Shown: positions 16,945 to 24,957 of the stretch, piece by piece
Numbering within the stretch: the first letter of the stretch is position 1
How the letters are laid out: every line of letters begins with the position of its first letter
The notes under the pieces: generated by a model
Database searches by the model: none
The model's input: the letters and a program-made list of their open reading frames with translations, nothing else
What the model was told of the DNA's origin: nothing
From: Arthrobacter sp. FW306-2-2C-D06B
GTDB taxonomy: Bacteria > Actinomycetota > Actinomycetes > Actinomycetales > Micrococcaceae
Direction of reading: 5' to 3'
Assembly (NCBI RefSeq): GCF_021789175.1
Contig: NZ_CP084560.1
Span: forward strand, 2,728,001 to 2,792,000
Length of the DNA: 64,000 bases
Translations under genes and position numbers: made by a program

Positions 16945-17550
16945 ATGCAGCAACGTGCCAAAGCCACCCGGACGGCAGTCATTGAGGGTGCAGCGTCGAT
17001 CTTTGAAGAGGTCGGCTATGGGAATGCAAGCCTAAGCGACGTCACTGACCGCGCTTCGGTCACTAAAGGCGCGCTCTATTTCCATTTCAAGTCGAAGGAA
17101 GACCTGGCGTTGGCCGTCATCGCCGAACAGCACAACATCGTGCGTGTCGCCGGGGAGGAGATCGCCGCCGCCGGACTGCCTGCGCTGGAGACCATGATCG
17201 CCATGTGCCGCACATTCGGGCAACAACTACTTGACGAGCCAATCGTCAGGGCTGGCATCCGGCTGACATTTGAAGCTTCGGCGTTCAATGGGGACGTCAA
17301 GGGTCCCTACCAGGACTGGGTCACGACCATGGAGATGCTGACGCGCCAAGCTCAACTGGAGGGTGACGTGCGGCCCGAAGTTGATGCCGCAGACTTCGCA
17401 CGGTATCTAGTGGCGTCGTTCACGGGCGTCCAGATGGTTTCCAACGTGCTGACCGAGCGGCGCGACGTTCTCAAACGGATAGACGACATGTGGGGTTTCA
17501 TGATGCCGGCCATCGCGCCGGTTCACCCGCAAGGCCTAGGGACTCCCTGA
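16945..17550 (+). CDS. TetR-family regulator resembling gamma-butyrolactone receptors (ArpA/ScbR type)
   Basis: A 201-residue TetR regulator. The DNA-binding domain is highly typical: AVIEGAASIFEEVGYGNASL, DVTDRASVTKGALYFHFKSK and EDLALAVIAEQ (about residues 10-62). The YFHFKSKEDLA wording and the 200-residue length match ArpA/ScbR-type butyrolactone receptors. The ATG at 16945 (MQQRAKATRTAV) matches the usual receptor start; GAGAGG lies upstream at long spacing, and an in-frame ATG at 16894 is possible. It is divergent from the epimerase and ends one base before the AfsA gene, which converges on it. Confidence 0.85.
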   Translation: MQQRAKATRTAVIEGAASIFEEVGYGNASLSDVTDRASVTKGALYFHFKSKEDLALAVIAEQHNIVRVAGEEIAAAGLPALETMIAMCRTFGQQLLDEPIVRAGIRLTFEASAFNGDVKGPYQDWVTTMEMLTRQAQLEGDVRPEVDAADFARYLVASFTGVQMVSNVLTERRDVLKRIDDMWGFMMPAIAPVHPQGLGTP

Positions 17551-17551
17551 A

Positions 17552-18439
17552 TCAACGCGGCGTTCTGACCCGCGCCAACAAGGACATTAGGGTCTCTTCT
17601 TCGTGCAGCAACCGGACCCTCATCACACCGTGGGCGCCAGGTGATTCGAGTTGCGTCACAGCAACGTCCACGGGATAGCTGAACTCGACCAACTTCATGA
17701 ATTCCGCCTCAAACAACGCAAAATCGGCATCCGGTCGGGAACACGCTGCGCGCACAGCCTGCCTCGCGGCCTCCACCAGCAGCATTCCCGGGACGTGGTC
17801 GAGGGGATGGTCAAAGAAAATCGGGTGGGTTGGATCAACGCGCAGCGGCCAAACGAGCGGGCGGCTGCTTTGCCCGAGCATCACGTTCCGCTGGGTGGCA
17901 TGCCCGACGTCGGCACACGCCAGTAAGTCTTCGCCAGCGGCGGGCAACCCGGCAGGGACCGCCCCACGCATTCGCTCGTACGTCGTCGGATTAACAATGC
18001 GGGCCGCCGCCACCCCTTCGCCTACGGGAGCACCGTCAACAACGAACCTCCCAGACACAGTCAATGCTGACAAGTGCCCTCCACTGAGCTTCATGTCCTT
18101 GACATCGAGTTCGACAGCAACCTGCGCGGGTACCAGGGGATCCAAGAATGCGGCTTTTACCGAGATGCTCATATACGGCATGAGGAATTTATGGGTCAAA
18201 GGCACTCCGCACAAATGGGACAAGAAGATCACCGCCTGCCGCAACGTCTCAGCCATGATCGCCGAATCCGGCGAACCGTCCGGCGACCCATAAAAAACGT
18301 GCCATCGCGGCCATTGCGCTCCCGCAATGAACCGCCTGGAACCTGATTGAACGAAGTCAGTCAAGAAGACTTCCGAAACCGAGCGCTTATGAACGAGCTC
18401 CCGCTTGACGGAAGCCTCGAAGAGCGCTTCATCGCGCAT
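17552..18439 (-). CDS. AfsA-family gamma-butyrolactone biosynthesis protein (double hot-dog)
   Basis: A 295-residue homologue of AfsA/ScbA, which condenses a beta-ketoacyl chain with dihydroxyacetone phosphate to start synthesis of A-factor-type signals. Two hot-dog repeats are visible. The first runs from VHKRSVSEVFLTDF through FIAGAQWPRWHVFY to AETLRQAVIFLSH and VPLTHKFLM. The second has VWPLRVDPTHPIFFDHPLDH then VPGMLLVEAARQA. These are family signatures. The ATG at 18439 follows GGGAGGAG at a somewhat long spacing; longer frames run into the divergent promoter. It lies between two receptor-like TetR genes, the classic arrangement for these systems. Confidence 0.9.
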   Translation of the reverse strand: MRDEALFEASVKRELVHKRSVSEVFLTDFVQSGSRRFIAGAQWPRWHVFYGSPDGSPDSAIMAETLRQAVIFLSHLCGVPLTHKFLMPYMSISVKAAFLDPLVPAQVAVELDVKDMKLSGGHLSALTVSGRFVVDGAPVGEGVAAARIVNPTTYERMRGAVPAGLPAAGEDLLACADVGHATQRNVMLGQSSRPLVWPLRVDPTHPIFFDHPLDHVPGMLLVEAARQAVRAACSRPDADFALFEAEFMKLVEFSYPVDVAVTQLESPGAHGVMRVRLLHEEETLMSLLARVRTPR

Positions 18440-18566
18440 TGGGTCCCCACTCCTCCCAGGATCTGCCACACCAGCCAGCGCTGCTGTTGCGCCCCCATTA
18501 AACGAGCAAATCTTATCGGCAAGCTGTGCCCATCGGATGATCGAGGTCGACGAACTGCCCGAATTG

Positions 18567-18588
18567 ACATACCTACTGGTCGGTTTGT
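18567..18588. promoter_or_regulatory. ARE/ArpA-box in the promoter between afsA homologue and second TetR gene
   Basis: Half-sites ACATACCTACT and GGTCGGTTTGT abut to form 22 bp. The right half matches the ArpA half-site GGYCGGTWYGK at all 11 positions; the left, read on the minus strand, at 8. The site overlaps a TTGACA -35 (18564-18569) and a TAGTTT -10 (18588-18593, 18-base spacer) whose start site would be the ATG at 18600. A bound receptor would block this promoter. Confidence 0.75.
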
Positions 18589-18599
18589 AGTTTATCAAT

Positions 18600-19217
18600 A
18601 TGGAGTTTGGCGACACAGGCAGTACGCCCAAGGGCGCGGCCACCCGGAATGAGATCCTTCGGGTTGCCGCAGACGTCTTTGCACGCAAGGGTTTCGAGCA
18701 GACCCGAATGGACGACATCATCCGCGAAGTCGGGCTCACGAAAGGTGCCATCTACTTCCACTTCTCTTCGAAAGCAACATTGGCCCAGGCCGTCGTCGAC
18801 GAGCAAAAGGCACGTTGGCTGCGTCGCGTGCAAGAGGAAATTCTCAGCAAGAACAATCCCCTGGAGGAGTTGCGCAGTCTCGGGGAGTTTATGGTCAGAA
18901 CGGTCCTGAGCGACTCTTCCGCGTGGGGTGTCGTGCACTTGGCCAATCAACTGGCTTCAGCCAATGAGCACCCCGGCGGTTCCTCTCCACTGGCTGCATG
19001 GGTGGACCTCGTCTCCGGCATCCTTCAACGGGGCCGCGCAAGCGGCGTCTTGACGTTTCCAGGGGATCCCGGCGACGCAGCAACGGTTATTGTGGCCGCA
19101 TTCGATGGCTTGAAGTCGGTCACGGACGCCCTTGACCCCAAAGATCTCGATGCCTTCGAACGACGCGCGACGCTACTGTTGCAACTCCTCGAACAGCAGT
19201 TCGTCTCCAGCCAGTAA
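18600..19217 (+). CDS. Second TetR-family butyrolactone-receptor-like regulator
   Basis: A 205-residue TetR regulator with the same receptor-like DNA-binding domain: ILRVAADVFARKGFEQTRM, then IIREVGLTKGAIYFHFSSKA and TLAQAVVDEQ. The C-terminal ligand domain (from about residue 80) is less conserved. The ATG at 18600 has no Shine-Dalgarno site and coincides with the expected start of a TTGACA/TAGTTT promoter, so it is probably leaderless. An ARE overlaps that promoter, implying auto- or cross-repression. Streptomyces clusters often pair a true receptor with a pseudo-receptor; which one this is cannot be read here. Confidence 0.85.
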   Translation: MEFGDTGSTPKGAATRNEILRVAADVFARKGFEQTRMDDIIREVGLTKGAIYFHFSSKATLAQAVVDEQKARWLRRVQEEILSKNNPLEELRSLGEFMVRTVLSDSSAWGVVHLANQLASANEHPGGSSPLAAWVDLVSGILQRGRASGVLTFPGDPGDAATVIVAAFDGLKSVTDALDPKDLDAFERRATLLLQLLEQQFVSSQ

Positions 19218-19260
19218 CGCAGCAACCCACGAGCCAGATACTTCAACGCTTGGCCAAAAA

Positions 19261-19282
19261 ACAAACCGCACAGTCAGTTTAT
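19261..19282. promoter_or_regulatory. ARE/ArpA-box-like 22-bp site upstream of the SDR gene
   Basis: Half-sites ACAAACCGCAC and AGTCAGTTTAT abut, with 9 of 11 and 8 of 11 matches to the ArpA half-site. The site ends 26 bases before the SDR start codon, in the 91-base gap after the second TetR gene, which suits direct repression of the SDR. Confidence 0.55.
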
Positions 19283-19308
19283 TAGCACTCAGTTTACTAG
19301 GAGTAGAA

Positions 19309-20088
19309 ATGAATTTTTCAGCCAAAACAGCCCTCATCACGGGAGCGTCCACCGGTATTGGTTCGGTCTTTGCCCGAAGGCTCGCTGCCGAAGGCGCACG
19401 CTTGATACTGGTTGCCCGCAGCCAGGACAAGCTGGAAGCGCTTGCGGGTGAACTCCGCGAGCAGGGCGCCGAAGTGACCGTTCTCGCAATGGACTTGAGC
19501 CTGCCGGAGTCCGCAAAGGAGCTCCACCTAGCCACCGAATCCCTGGGACTCACAGTGGACATCCTGGTCAACAACGCGGGATTCGGAACACACGGACACG
19601 TTCTCCATGCAGACGCCGATCGCTATGCAGAGCAGATCCAGTTGAACTGCTCCACTTTGGTCGGCACCAGCACGCGATACCTGCCTGGCATGGTGGAGCG
19701 CGGCTCGGGGGCGATCATCAACATTGCGAGTACGGCCGCATTCCAGCCGATACCCCACATGGCCGTCTACGGCGCGACGAAGGCCTTCGTCCTCTCGTTC
19801 ACCCAGGCCCTATGGGCAGAGACGCAGGGCACGGGCGTGAAAGTGCTTGCCGTTTGCCCGGGAGCCACGGAGACGCCGTTCTTTGAGATCGCCGGCGAGT
19901 CAGCTGCCGCCGGTAACATGCGGACGCCGGAGCAGGTGGTAGACACTGCGATGTCCGCGATCCGAGGGAACAAGCCGAGCGTTGTGGATGGCCGGCTCAA
20001 CTCCTTCGTTGCGCGGGTGGCGGTCAAGCTCCTCCCGGAGAAGCTCGTGATCGCGGTCGCGGGACGAGCCGTCCGGCCGGCCAACTGA
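19309..20088 (+). CDS. Short-chain dehydrogenase/reductase, candidate butyrolactone-regulon member
   Basis: A 259-residue classical SDR oxidoreductase. The cofactor loop is TGASTGIGSVFA (about residues 11-22), followed by NNAGFGTHG, the catalytic Ser in NIASTAAFQP, and the YGATK active-site Tyr/Lys pair. Arg in LVARSQDK suggests NADP(H). The ATG at 19309 follows TAGGAG. It lies downstream of the second receptor-like regulator and behind its own ARE-like site. It could carry out a ketoreduction in signal synthesis, as ScbB-type SDRs do, or be a target gene; the sequence does not decide. Confidence 0.85.
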   Translation: MNFSAKTALITGASTGIGSVFARRLAAEGARLILVARSQDKLEALAGELREQGAEVTVLAMDLSLPESAKELHLATESLGLTVDILVNNAGFGTHGHVLHADADRYAEQIQLNCSTLVGTSTRYLPGMVERGSGAIINIASTAAFQPIPHMAVYGATKAFVLSFTQALWAETQGTGVKVLAVCPGATETPFFEIAGESAAAGNMRTPEQVVDTAMSAIRGNKPSVVDGRLNSFVARVAVKLLPEKLVIAVAGRAVRPAN

Positions 20089-20107
20089 GCGTCGAAGCTC
20101 GACACAC

Positions 20108-20139
20108 GGAAGGGGACCGCCAACCGGCGGTCCCCTTCC
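20108..20139. terminator. Bidirectional terminator between the SDR and GntR genes
   Basis: A perfect 14-bp stem (GGAAGGGGACCGCC at 20108-20121 with its complement at 20126-20139) closes on AACC. The flanking genes converge on it. Confidence 0.85.
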
Positions 20140-20156
20140 CTACATCACGCTGTGCC

Positions 20157-20942
20157 CTAGGTTCCCTGGATGATTCCAATCTGGACCACTCCCGTGTTGA
20201 CCAGCGTCTTAGCCAAATAGACGACTTGCCCGGAATGCTCCACGGTCTGGGTCAAGATCAGCACAGGGTCCTTGGCGTCCAGCTCAAGCAGCTCGCCTCG
20301 CGCGACGCCAGGGGTGCCTGCCGCGATATCAGTCTCGCCGGGCCCAAAGGCCGGCCCAATGGCGGAGATCAAATTGGACAACAGCGTCGCCTCTTGCCCG
20401 ACGTCGTCCACAATGACCCGCGCCGCTTCAGGGTCGCGATCAACGAGACCCCCCTTGCTTGCCACGTGCTCCTGGACCAAGGCGATAGGTGAGCCGTCCC
20501 GTTTGAGGACACTCTCGAAGAACCAGGAGGCTTCCTCTTCGCGGATTCCGAGAGGCTCTGCAGTGAACACCGACGACGACGGGTGCAGCACATGCTGTGT
20601 CCGGCTGACCTGGATGGCGGATCCGGCCTCGGCAAGAATCTCCTCCATGGGCCTGATCCGCTCGAGGCCAACACGCGGCAGGCGGGTGGCCACAAAACGT
20701 CCAATCCCTCGGCGCGAGCGTACGTATCCGTCTTCCTCGAGGAGCATGAGAGCCTCACGGACCACCGTCCGGCTGACCTTCATAGCCGAACCAAGGTCCG
20801 TTTCCGAGGGCAACAGCGACGAAACGGGGAAGTGCCCCGCCCGGATCGCATTCATGATGCGCGAGTACACGGCAACGCGGAGCGGGATGTTGGCGGTGGC
20901 ATCCAACGGCTCCGAAAGAACGGCCTCAGCACTGCGGTCCAA
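20157..20942 (-). CDS. GntR-family (HutC type) regulator of the nucleoside operon
   Basis: A 261-residue GntR regulator with an N-terminal winged helix (YSRIMNAIRAGHF, PSETDLGSAMKVSRTVVREA, GIGRFVATR; about residues 20-85) and a C-terminal UTRA effector domain. The start is taken as TTG at 20942, which has a GAAGGGAG ribosome site seven bases upstream; longer in-frame ATGs lie inside the promoter and operator region. It is divergent from the MFS-nucleoside hydrolase operon and probably represses it, with a nucleoside or sugar phosphate as ligand (inferred). Confidence 0.85.
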   Translation of the reverse strand: MDRSAEAVLSEPLDATANIPLRVAVYSRIMNAIRAGHFPVSSLLPSETDLGSAMKVSRTVVREALMLLEEDGYVRSRRGIGRFVATRLPRVGLERIRPMEEILAEAGSAIQVSRTQHVLHPSSSVFTAEPLGIREEEASWFFESVLKRDGSPIALVQEHVASKGGLVDRDPEAARVIVDDVGQEATLLSNLISAIGPAFGPGETDIAAGTPGVARGELLELDAKDPVLILTQTVEHSGQVVYLAKTLVNTGVVQIGIIQGT

Positions 20943-21005
20943 GATGGCTCCCTTCGTCGATATTGAGAGTTTACGCGATGGGTATTCCGAGCCTGTATAA
21001 CAAGC

Positions 21006-21018
21006 GTGTATGATGCAC
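21006..21018. promoter_or_regulatory. GntR operator candidate, near-palindrome GTGTATGATGCAC
   Basis: The half-sites GTGTAT and ATGCAC are near mirror images around one central base, in the divergent gap between the GntR gene and the MFS gene. Size and position fit a HutC-type operator. Confidence 0.5.
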
Positions 21019-21100
21019 ATATAAGCCATCTTGTGCTCTGCGCCACACATGCATCGAGCCGCCCCCGAAGCCGTTTTGTTTCAAACAAGGAAGTTTGTCC

Positions 21101-22534
21101 ATGACTACCCAAGCCACCAGCACCGCAGGGCTCCCCCTTCGGCGAAAAGCAGCCCGAGTGCCCGTCCTCATTGCCACGCTCATCCTTTCGATCCTTAGTT
21201 ACCAGCTCAACGCCAGCCTGTTCTCGGCGGCACTGCCCGCCATGGCCGCCCATTTCCAGGAATCCACGGAAAACGTGGCCAAAGTCCAGTCGCTTTTCTT
21301 CCTGACCGGCGCAGTCCTGGGAATGGCATTTTCCCGATGGAGCGACTTCCTGGGACGCCGCCGCACCCTGTTGATCGTCCTGTCCATGATGTTGGGAGGC
21401 ACGGTCCTGTGCCTGTTGGCTCCGAACCTGACCGTCCTTCTCGTGGGCAGGGTCCTGCAAAGTGCAACAAGCGCCACGTTCACCATTTCTTTCCTCCTCC
21501 TGTCCGAGCGCTTCAGCAAGCGCCTCTTCGGCATATCCGTTGGCGTCATCTCGGCGGTAAACGGCGGCATTGGCGGGCTCGACGGCTTCCTGGGCGGTTT
21601 TATCACCGACACCATCGGCTGGCAGTTCCTCTTTGTCCTGGTCCTCGGCGTGGGCGTTCTGGCGATCGTTCTGGTCGCCGTCGTGGTCCCGAAGAGACCC
21701 GCCCGGACACGTGAGGGACGCATGGACTGGTGGGGCGCAGGCACCCTGGGCACATTCCTGGTTGTCTTGAGCAACCTGATCGGACAGGCTTCCACGTCCG
21801 GATGGGGCGACGCCTGGACCCTTGGCTATCTCGCCGGCGCCGTGATTGCCGGGCTGGCGTTCGTCGCCGTGGAAAGGCGGGTTGCGCGTCCGCTGATCGC
21901 CATCGAGCAATTGCGGTCCCGCCAGGTGTGGCCGGTTTTGGCGAGCACGGTGTTGACCCTTGCGGGCATCTTCTCGGCGCTGAACTTCACCGTGATCCTC
22001 CTGAGCCAGGACGCAAAAGCCGGATACGGACTGTCGGCCTCCATGTCAGCCCTCCTGTACCTGACACCGACAGCCTTCGTGGGCGTGCTCACGGCAGTGT
22101 TCTCCGGCTGGTTCGCGCAGCGCATCGGCTGGTTCAAGGCCCTGCGGATCAGCAGCGGGCTGATCGTCGTGGCCGCCGTTGCGGTCGCGATCTTTGCGGC
22201 GGACCGTTGGATGGTCTTCGCTTTGCTGATCATCATGGGAGTCCTGTATCTCGGCCAGTTCCAGAGCACCGTCAGCGGCATCGCGGTGCTGAACTCACCC
22301 AAATCGGCGCCGGGTTCCGTGCCCGGCCTGAATGGAGCATGCTTTGGAATCGGAGCCAGTGTGGGAATCGCCGTCGTCGCACCCGCCGTCGCCGCCGGAA
22401 CCATCGCCGGCTACCAAACTGCCTTATGGATCTCGGCGGGCTTCGCCCTCGCGGCCTTTGCCGCTTCCCTGATCCTGCGCCCTGTCCCTGCGAGCGCCCC
22501 TGCGGCACCCGCCGTCGTCGTCGCCCATGCCTAA
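21101..22534 (+). CDS. MFS transporter, candidate nucleoside uptake
   Basis: A 477-residue major facilitator with about 14 hydrophobic segments, closest in layout to the DHA2/EmrB group. The MFS loop 2-3 signature is visible as FSRWSDFLGRRRTLL near residue 85. The ATG at 21101 follows AAGGAAG. It is the first gene of a four-gene run with nucleoside hydrolase, a deaminase and ribokinase, behind a divergent GntR gene. The context points to uptake of a nucleoside, although the family as a whole mostly exports drugs. Confidence 0.82.
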   Translation: MTTQATSTAGLPLRRKAARVPVLIATLILSILSYQLNASLFSAALPAMAAHFQESTENVAKVQSLFFLTGAVLGMAFSRWSDFLGRRRTLLIVLSMMLGGTVLCLLAPNLTVLLVGRVLQSATSATFTISFLLLSERFSKRLFGISVGVISAVNGGIGGLDGFLGGFITDTIGWQFLFVLVLGVGVLAIVLVAVVVPKRPARTREGRMDWWGAGTLGTFLVVLSNLIGQASTSGWGDAWTLGYLAGAVIAGLAFVAVERRVARPLIAIEQLRSRQVWPVLASTVLTLAGIFSALNFTVILLSQDAKAGYGLSASMSALLYLTPTAFVGVLTAVFSGWFAQRIGWFKALRISSGLIVVAAVAVAIFAADRWMVFALLIIMGVLYLGQFQSTVSGIAVLNSPKSAPGSVPGLNGACFGIGASVGIAVVAPAVAAGTIAGYQTALWISAGFALAAFAASLILRPVPASAPAAPAVVVAHA

Positions 22535-22571
22535 GCCCGAACCAGAGTCACCAAACCTACGAAGGAGCACC

Positions 22572-23549
22572 ATGACCACCACCACACCGCAGCCGTTCTA
22601 CCTCGATTGCGATACCGGCATCGACGATTCCCTGGCAATCGCGTATCTCCTGGCGAGCCCCGAGGTGGCGCTGGCCGGGATCGGAACCGTCAGCGGCAAC
22701 GTCAGCGCCGCGGTCGGCGCCGTCAACACCTTGAACCTGCTCCATGCCGCCGGCAGGTCCGGGATACCCGTGGCCGTGGGAGCCCATGATCCCCTCATGG
22801 GCACGTTCGACGGCGGGGCGCCGCACGTTCACGGCGAGAACGGCATCGGCGGGGTCACCTTGGAAGACTCAGGCCTGACGTCGGAATCGGAGACAGCCGC
22901 GGAGATGCTCGTGCGGCTCGCCAACGAGCACCCGGGTGAATTGCGCGTCATCGCCGTCGGTCCGCTCACCAATCTGGCCCTCGCGCTGCAACTGGACCCG
23001 AAGCTCCCGTCGCTCGTCCGCGATGTCACGGTCATGGGCGGAGCCGCGTTTGTGCCGGGTAACATCAGCCCAGTCGCCGAGGCCAACATCTTCAATGACG
23101 CCGAAGCAGCCGCCGTGGTGATGGAGGCCGGCTGGCCGGTCACCATGGTTCCCTTGGACGTCACCATGAACCACCGCTTCGACGAGACCCATCGCGCGGC
23201 GCTTACGAAAGCCGGACACCCGGTGGCCAGTGCGCTCTCCGGGATGCTCGTCCAGTACTTCGCCTTTTACAACACGATTTTCGGTGAGCATTGCGCCGCT
23301 CTCCACGATCCGCTGGCGGCTGCCATCGCCGTGGGTGCCCTCGAGCTCGACGACGCCCCGTACGTTGGAATTTCCGTGGAGACGAGCACGGGTGAGCCTT
23401 ACGGCAAGACCCGCTGTGAGCGGATCGACGGCGGAGCCGCCGACGCGCGCACGGTGCCGGAACGGGCGTCCCGGGTTGTGCTTTCCGTCAAGGGCGACGC
23501 CGCTGCGCACCTTCTGGAGCGGATCCTGTCCTTGCCGGCGGCGAACTGA
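22572..23549 (+). CDS. Inosine/uridine-preferring nucleoside hydrolase
   Basis: A 325-residue cytosolic nucleoside hydrolase that splits ribonucleosides into base and ribose. The calcium-binding signature is DCDTGIDDSLAIAYLL near the N-terminus. Further family marks are VGPLTNLALAL, VMGGAAFVPGNISPVAEANI and the late HDPLAAAIAV (active-site His-Asp). The ATG at 22572 has GAAGGAG upstream. Its products feed the deaminase and ribokinase encoded next. Base preference cannot be read from sequence. Confidence 0.92.
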   Translation: MTTTTPQPFYLDCDTGIDDSLAIAYLLASPEVALAGIGTVSGNVSAAVGAVNTLNLLHAAGRSGIPVAVGAHDPLMGTFDGGAPHVHGENGIGGVTLEDSGLTSESETAAEMLVRLANEHPGELRVIAVGPLTNLALALQLDPKLPSLVRDVTVMGGAAFVPGNISPVAEANIFNDAEAAAVVMEAGWPVTMVPLDVTMNHRFDETHRAALTKAGHPVASALSGMLVQYFAFYNTIFGEHCAALHDPLAAAIAVGALELDDAPYVGISVETSTGEPYGKTRCERIDGGAADARTVPERASRVVLSVKGDAAAHLLERILSLPAAN

Positions 23550-23561
23550 AGGGGCTTGGCG

Positions 23562-24071
23562 ATGAACACTTCCGAAGACACCCCGTCCCACGGCGCCGAA
23601 CCCAGCCAAGGCGACCTCGTGTTGCTGGACCGCGCCATTTCCCTTGCGAGGGCGGCCCGGGATCGCGGCGACCACCCGTTCGGCGCACTTCTGTTGGCCC
23701 CGGACGGAACCATCGTGGAAGCCATGAACACCGTCAACACCGAGCATGATCCCACCGGTCATGCCGAGACCAATCTGGTCCGCCTGGGCGCCAGGAAGCT
23801 CGACGCCGGCGCATTGGCCTCCAGCACCTTGTACACGAGCACCGAACCGTGTGCCATGTGCACTGGGGCGATCTATTGGGCGGGAATCGGACGCGTGGTC
23901 TATGCCTTGTCCGAGAAGGACCTCGCGTCGATTGTCACCGAGCAGTCCGGCGTACCCACCCTTGACCTGCCCTGCCGCGACGTCCTTGCCCATGGCGGGA
24001 GCAGCGTCGCCGTGGTAGGTCCGGTTCCGCTTCCCGAGGCAACAGAAGTCCACCGTGGTTTCTGGCACTAG
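23562..24071 (+). CDS. Nucleoside/guanine deaminase of the cytidine deaminase-like family
   Basis: A 169-residue zinc deaminase. The zinc site is complete: GHAETNL (His and catalytic Glu) and TEPCAMCTGAIYWAG (two Cys). The tRNA-adenosine or guanine deaminase-like layout and RDRGDHPFGALL resemble small guanine deaminases. The ATG at 23562 has GAAGGGG upstream. It lies 12 bases after the nucleoside hydrolase and probably deaminates the freed base, for example guanine to xanthine (inferred). Confidence 0.88.
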   Translation: MNTSEDTPSHGAEPSQGDLVLLDRAISLARAARDRGDHPFGALLLAPDGTIVEAMNTVNTEHDPTGHAETNLVRLGARKLDAGALASSTLYTSTEPCAMCTGAIYWAGIGRVVYALSEKDLASIVTEQSGVPTLDLPCRDVLAHGGSSVAVVGPVPLPEATEVHRGFWH

Positions 24072-24117
24072 ACCGGAAACCCGACACCGCAATCCAGCAC
24101 CACCCAAAGGACAACTC

Positions 24118-24957
24118 ATGCCTATCCCCAGCACGCTCACTGTTGTCGGCAGCCTCAATGTCGATCTCACGTGCCGCGTCCACCGCCTCCCCTCCCCCGG
24201 TGAAACCATAGGCGGTGGCACCCTCACCCGTCAGGCCGGCGGAAAGGGAGGCAACCAGGCCGCGGCTGCTGCACGGCTGGCCGGGGCCGCCCGCATGGTG
24301 GGCGCCGTCGGCGCGGATCCGGATGGCCGGCTTCTGGCGGAGGCCCTGGACCGGGCAGGGGTTGACATTTCGGCAGTGGAGCAGGTTTCCGCGCCGACCG
24401 GCACCGCGCTGATCGTGATCGACAGCGAGGGCGAAAACCAGATCGCCGTGGCGCCGGGAGCCAACGCCATGGTTTCCCTGGATCGCACCGATTTCTCCGA
24501 TGGCGGGCCGGTCCTGGCCCAGCTGGAGATCGCCGTCGACACCGTGCTGGAAGCTGCGCGCCGGACCGCCGGGTTCTTCGCCCTCAATGCGGCCCCGGCA
24601 CAGGCACTCCCGGCAGGGCTTCTGGAACGGTGCGACCTAGTGATCGTCAACGAGTCCGAGTACGACCTCATCCCCGAACTCCGGAGCGCCAAACGCGTGG
24701 CCGTGACTTATGGTGCGGGCGGGGCGTCGATGTACACACGAGGGGTCAGGACCGCCCATGCGCCCGCGGCGAAGACGAGGGTGGTCAACAGCGTGGGGGC
24801 GGGCGACGCATTCTGCGCGGCGCTCGTGCTGGCGCTCGCGTCGGGCCTGGATGAGGAAAGCAGCCTCGCGGCCGCCTGCGCGGTGGGGGCCGCCGCCGTC
24901 GCGAGCGAGCTTTCCCAACCGGAGTTCGAGCGGCTGGAACACTATCTGGGGATCTAA
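24118..24957 (+). CDS. Ribokinase-like PfkB-family sugar kinase
   Basis: A 279-residue PfkB kinase, at the short end for ribokinase. It shows the N-terminal VVGSLNVDLTCRVHRLP, substrate loop QAGGKGGNQAAAAARLAG (PfkB signature 1) and NSVGAGDAFCAAL with the catalytic Asp (signature 2). The ATG at 24118 follows AAAGGA. It should phosphorylate the ribose freed by the nucleoside hydrolase, sending it into the pentose phosphate pathway. Its last four bases overlap a convergent TetR gene. Confidence 0.9.
   Translation: MPIPSTLTVVGSLNVDLTCRVHRLPSPGETIGGGTLTRQAGGKGGNQAAAAARLAGAARMVGAVGADPDGRLLAEALDRAGVDISAVEQVSAPTGTALIVIDSEGENQIAVAPGANAMVSLDRTDFSDGGPVLAQLEIAVDTVLEAARRTAGFFALNAAPAQALPAGLLERCDLVIVNESEYDLIPELRSAKRVAVTYGAGGASMYTRGVRTAHAPAAKTRVVNSVGAGDAFCAALVLALASGLDEESSLAAACAVGAAAVASELSQPEFERLEHYLGI

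Noticed and set aside
18440..18751. Longer N-terminus for the AfsA homologue
   Set aside because: It would run through the divergent promoter, ARE and the second TetR gene's start.
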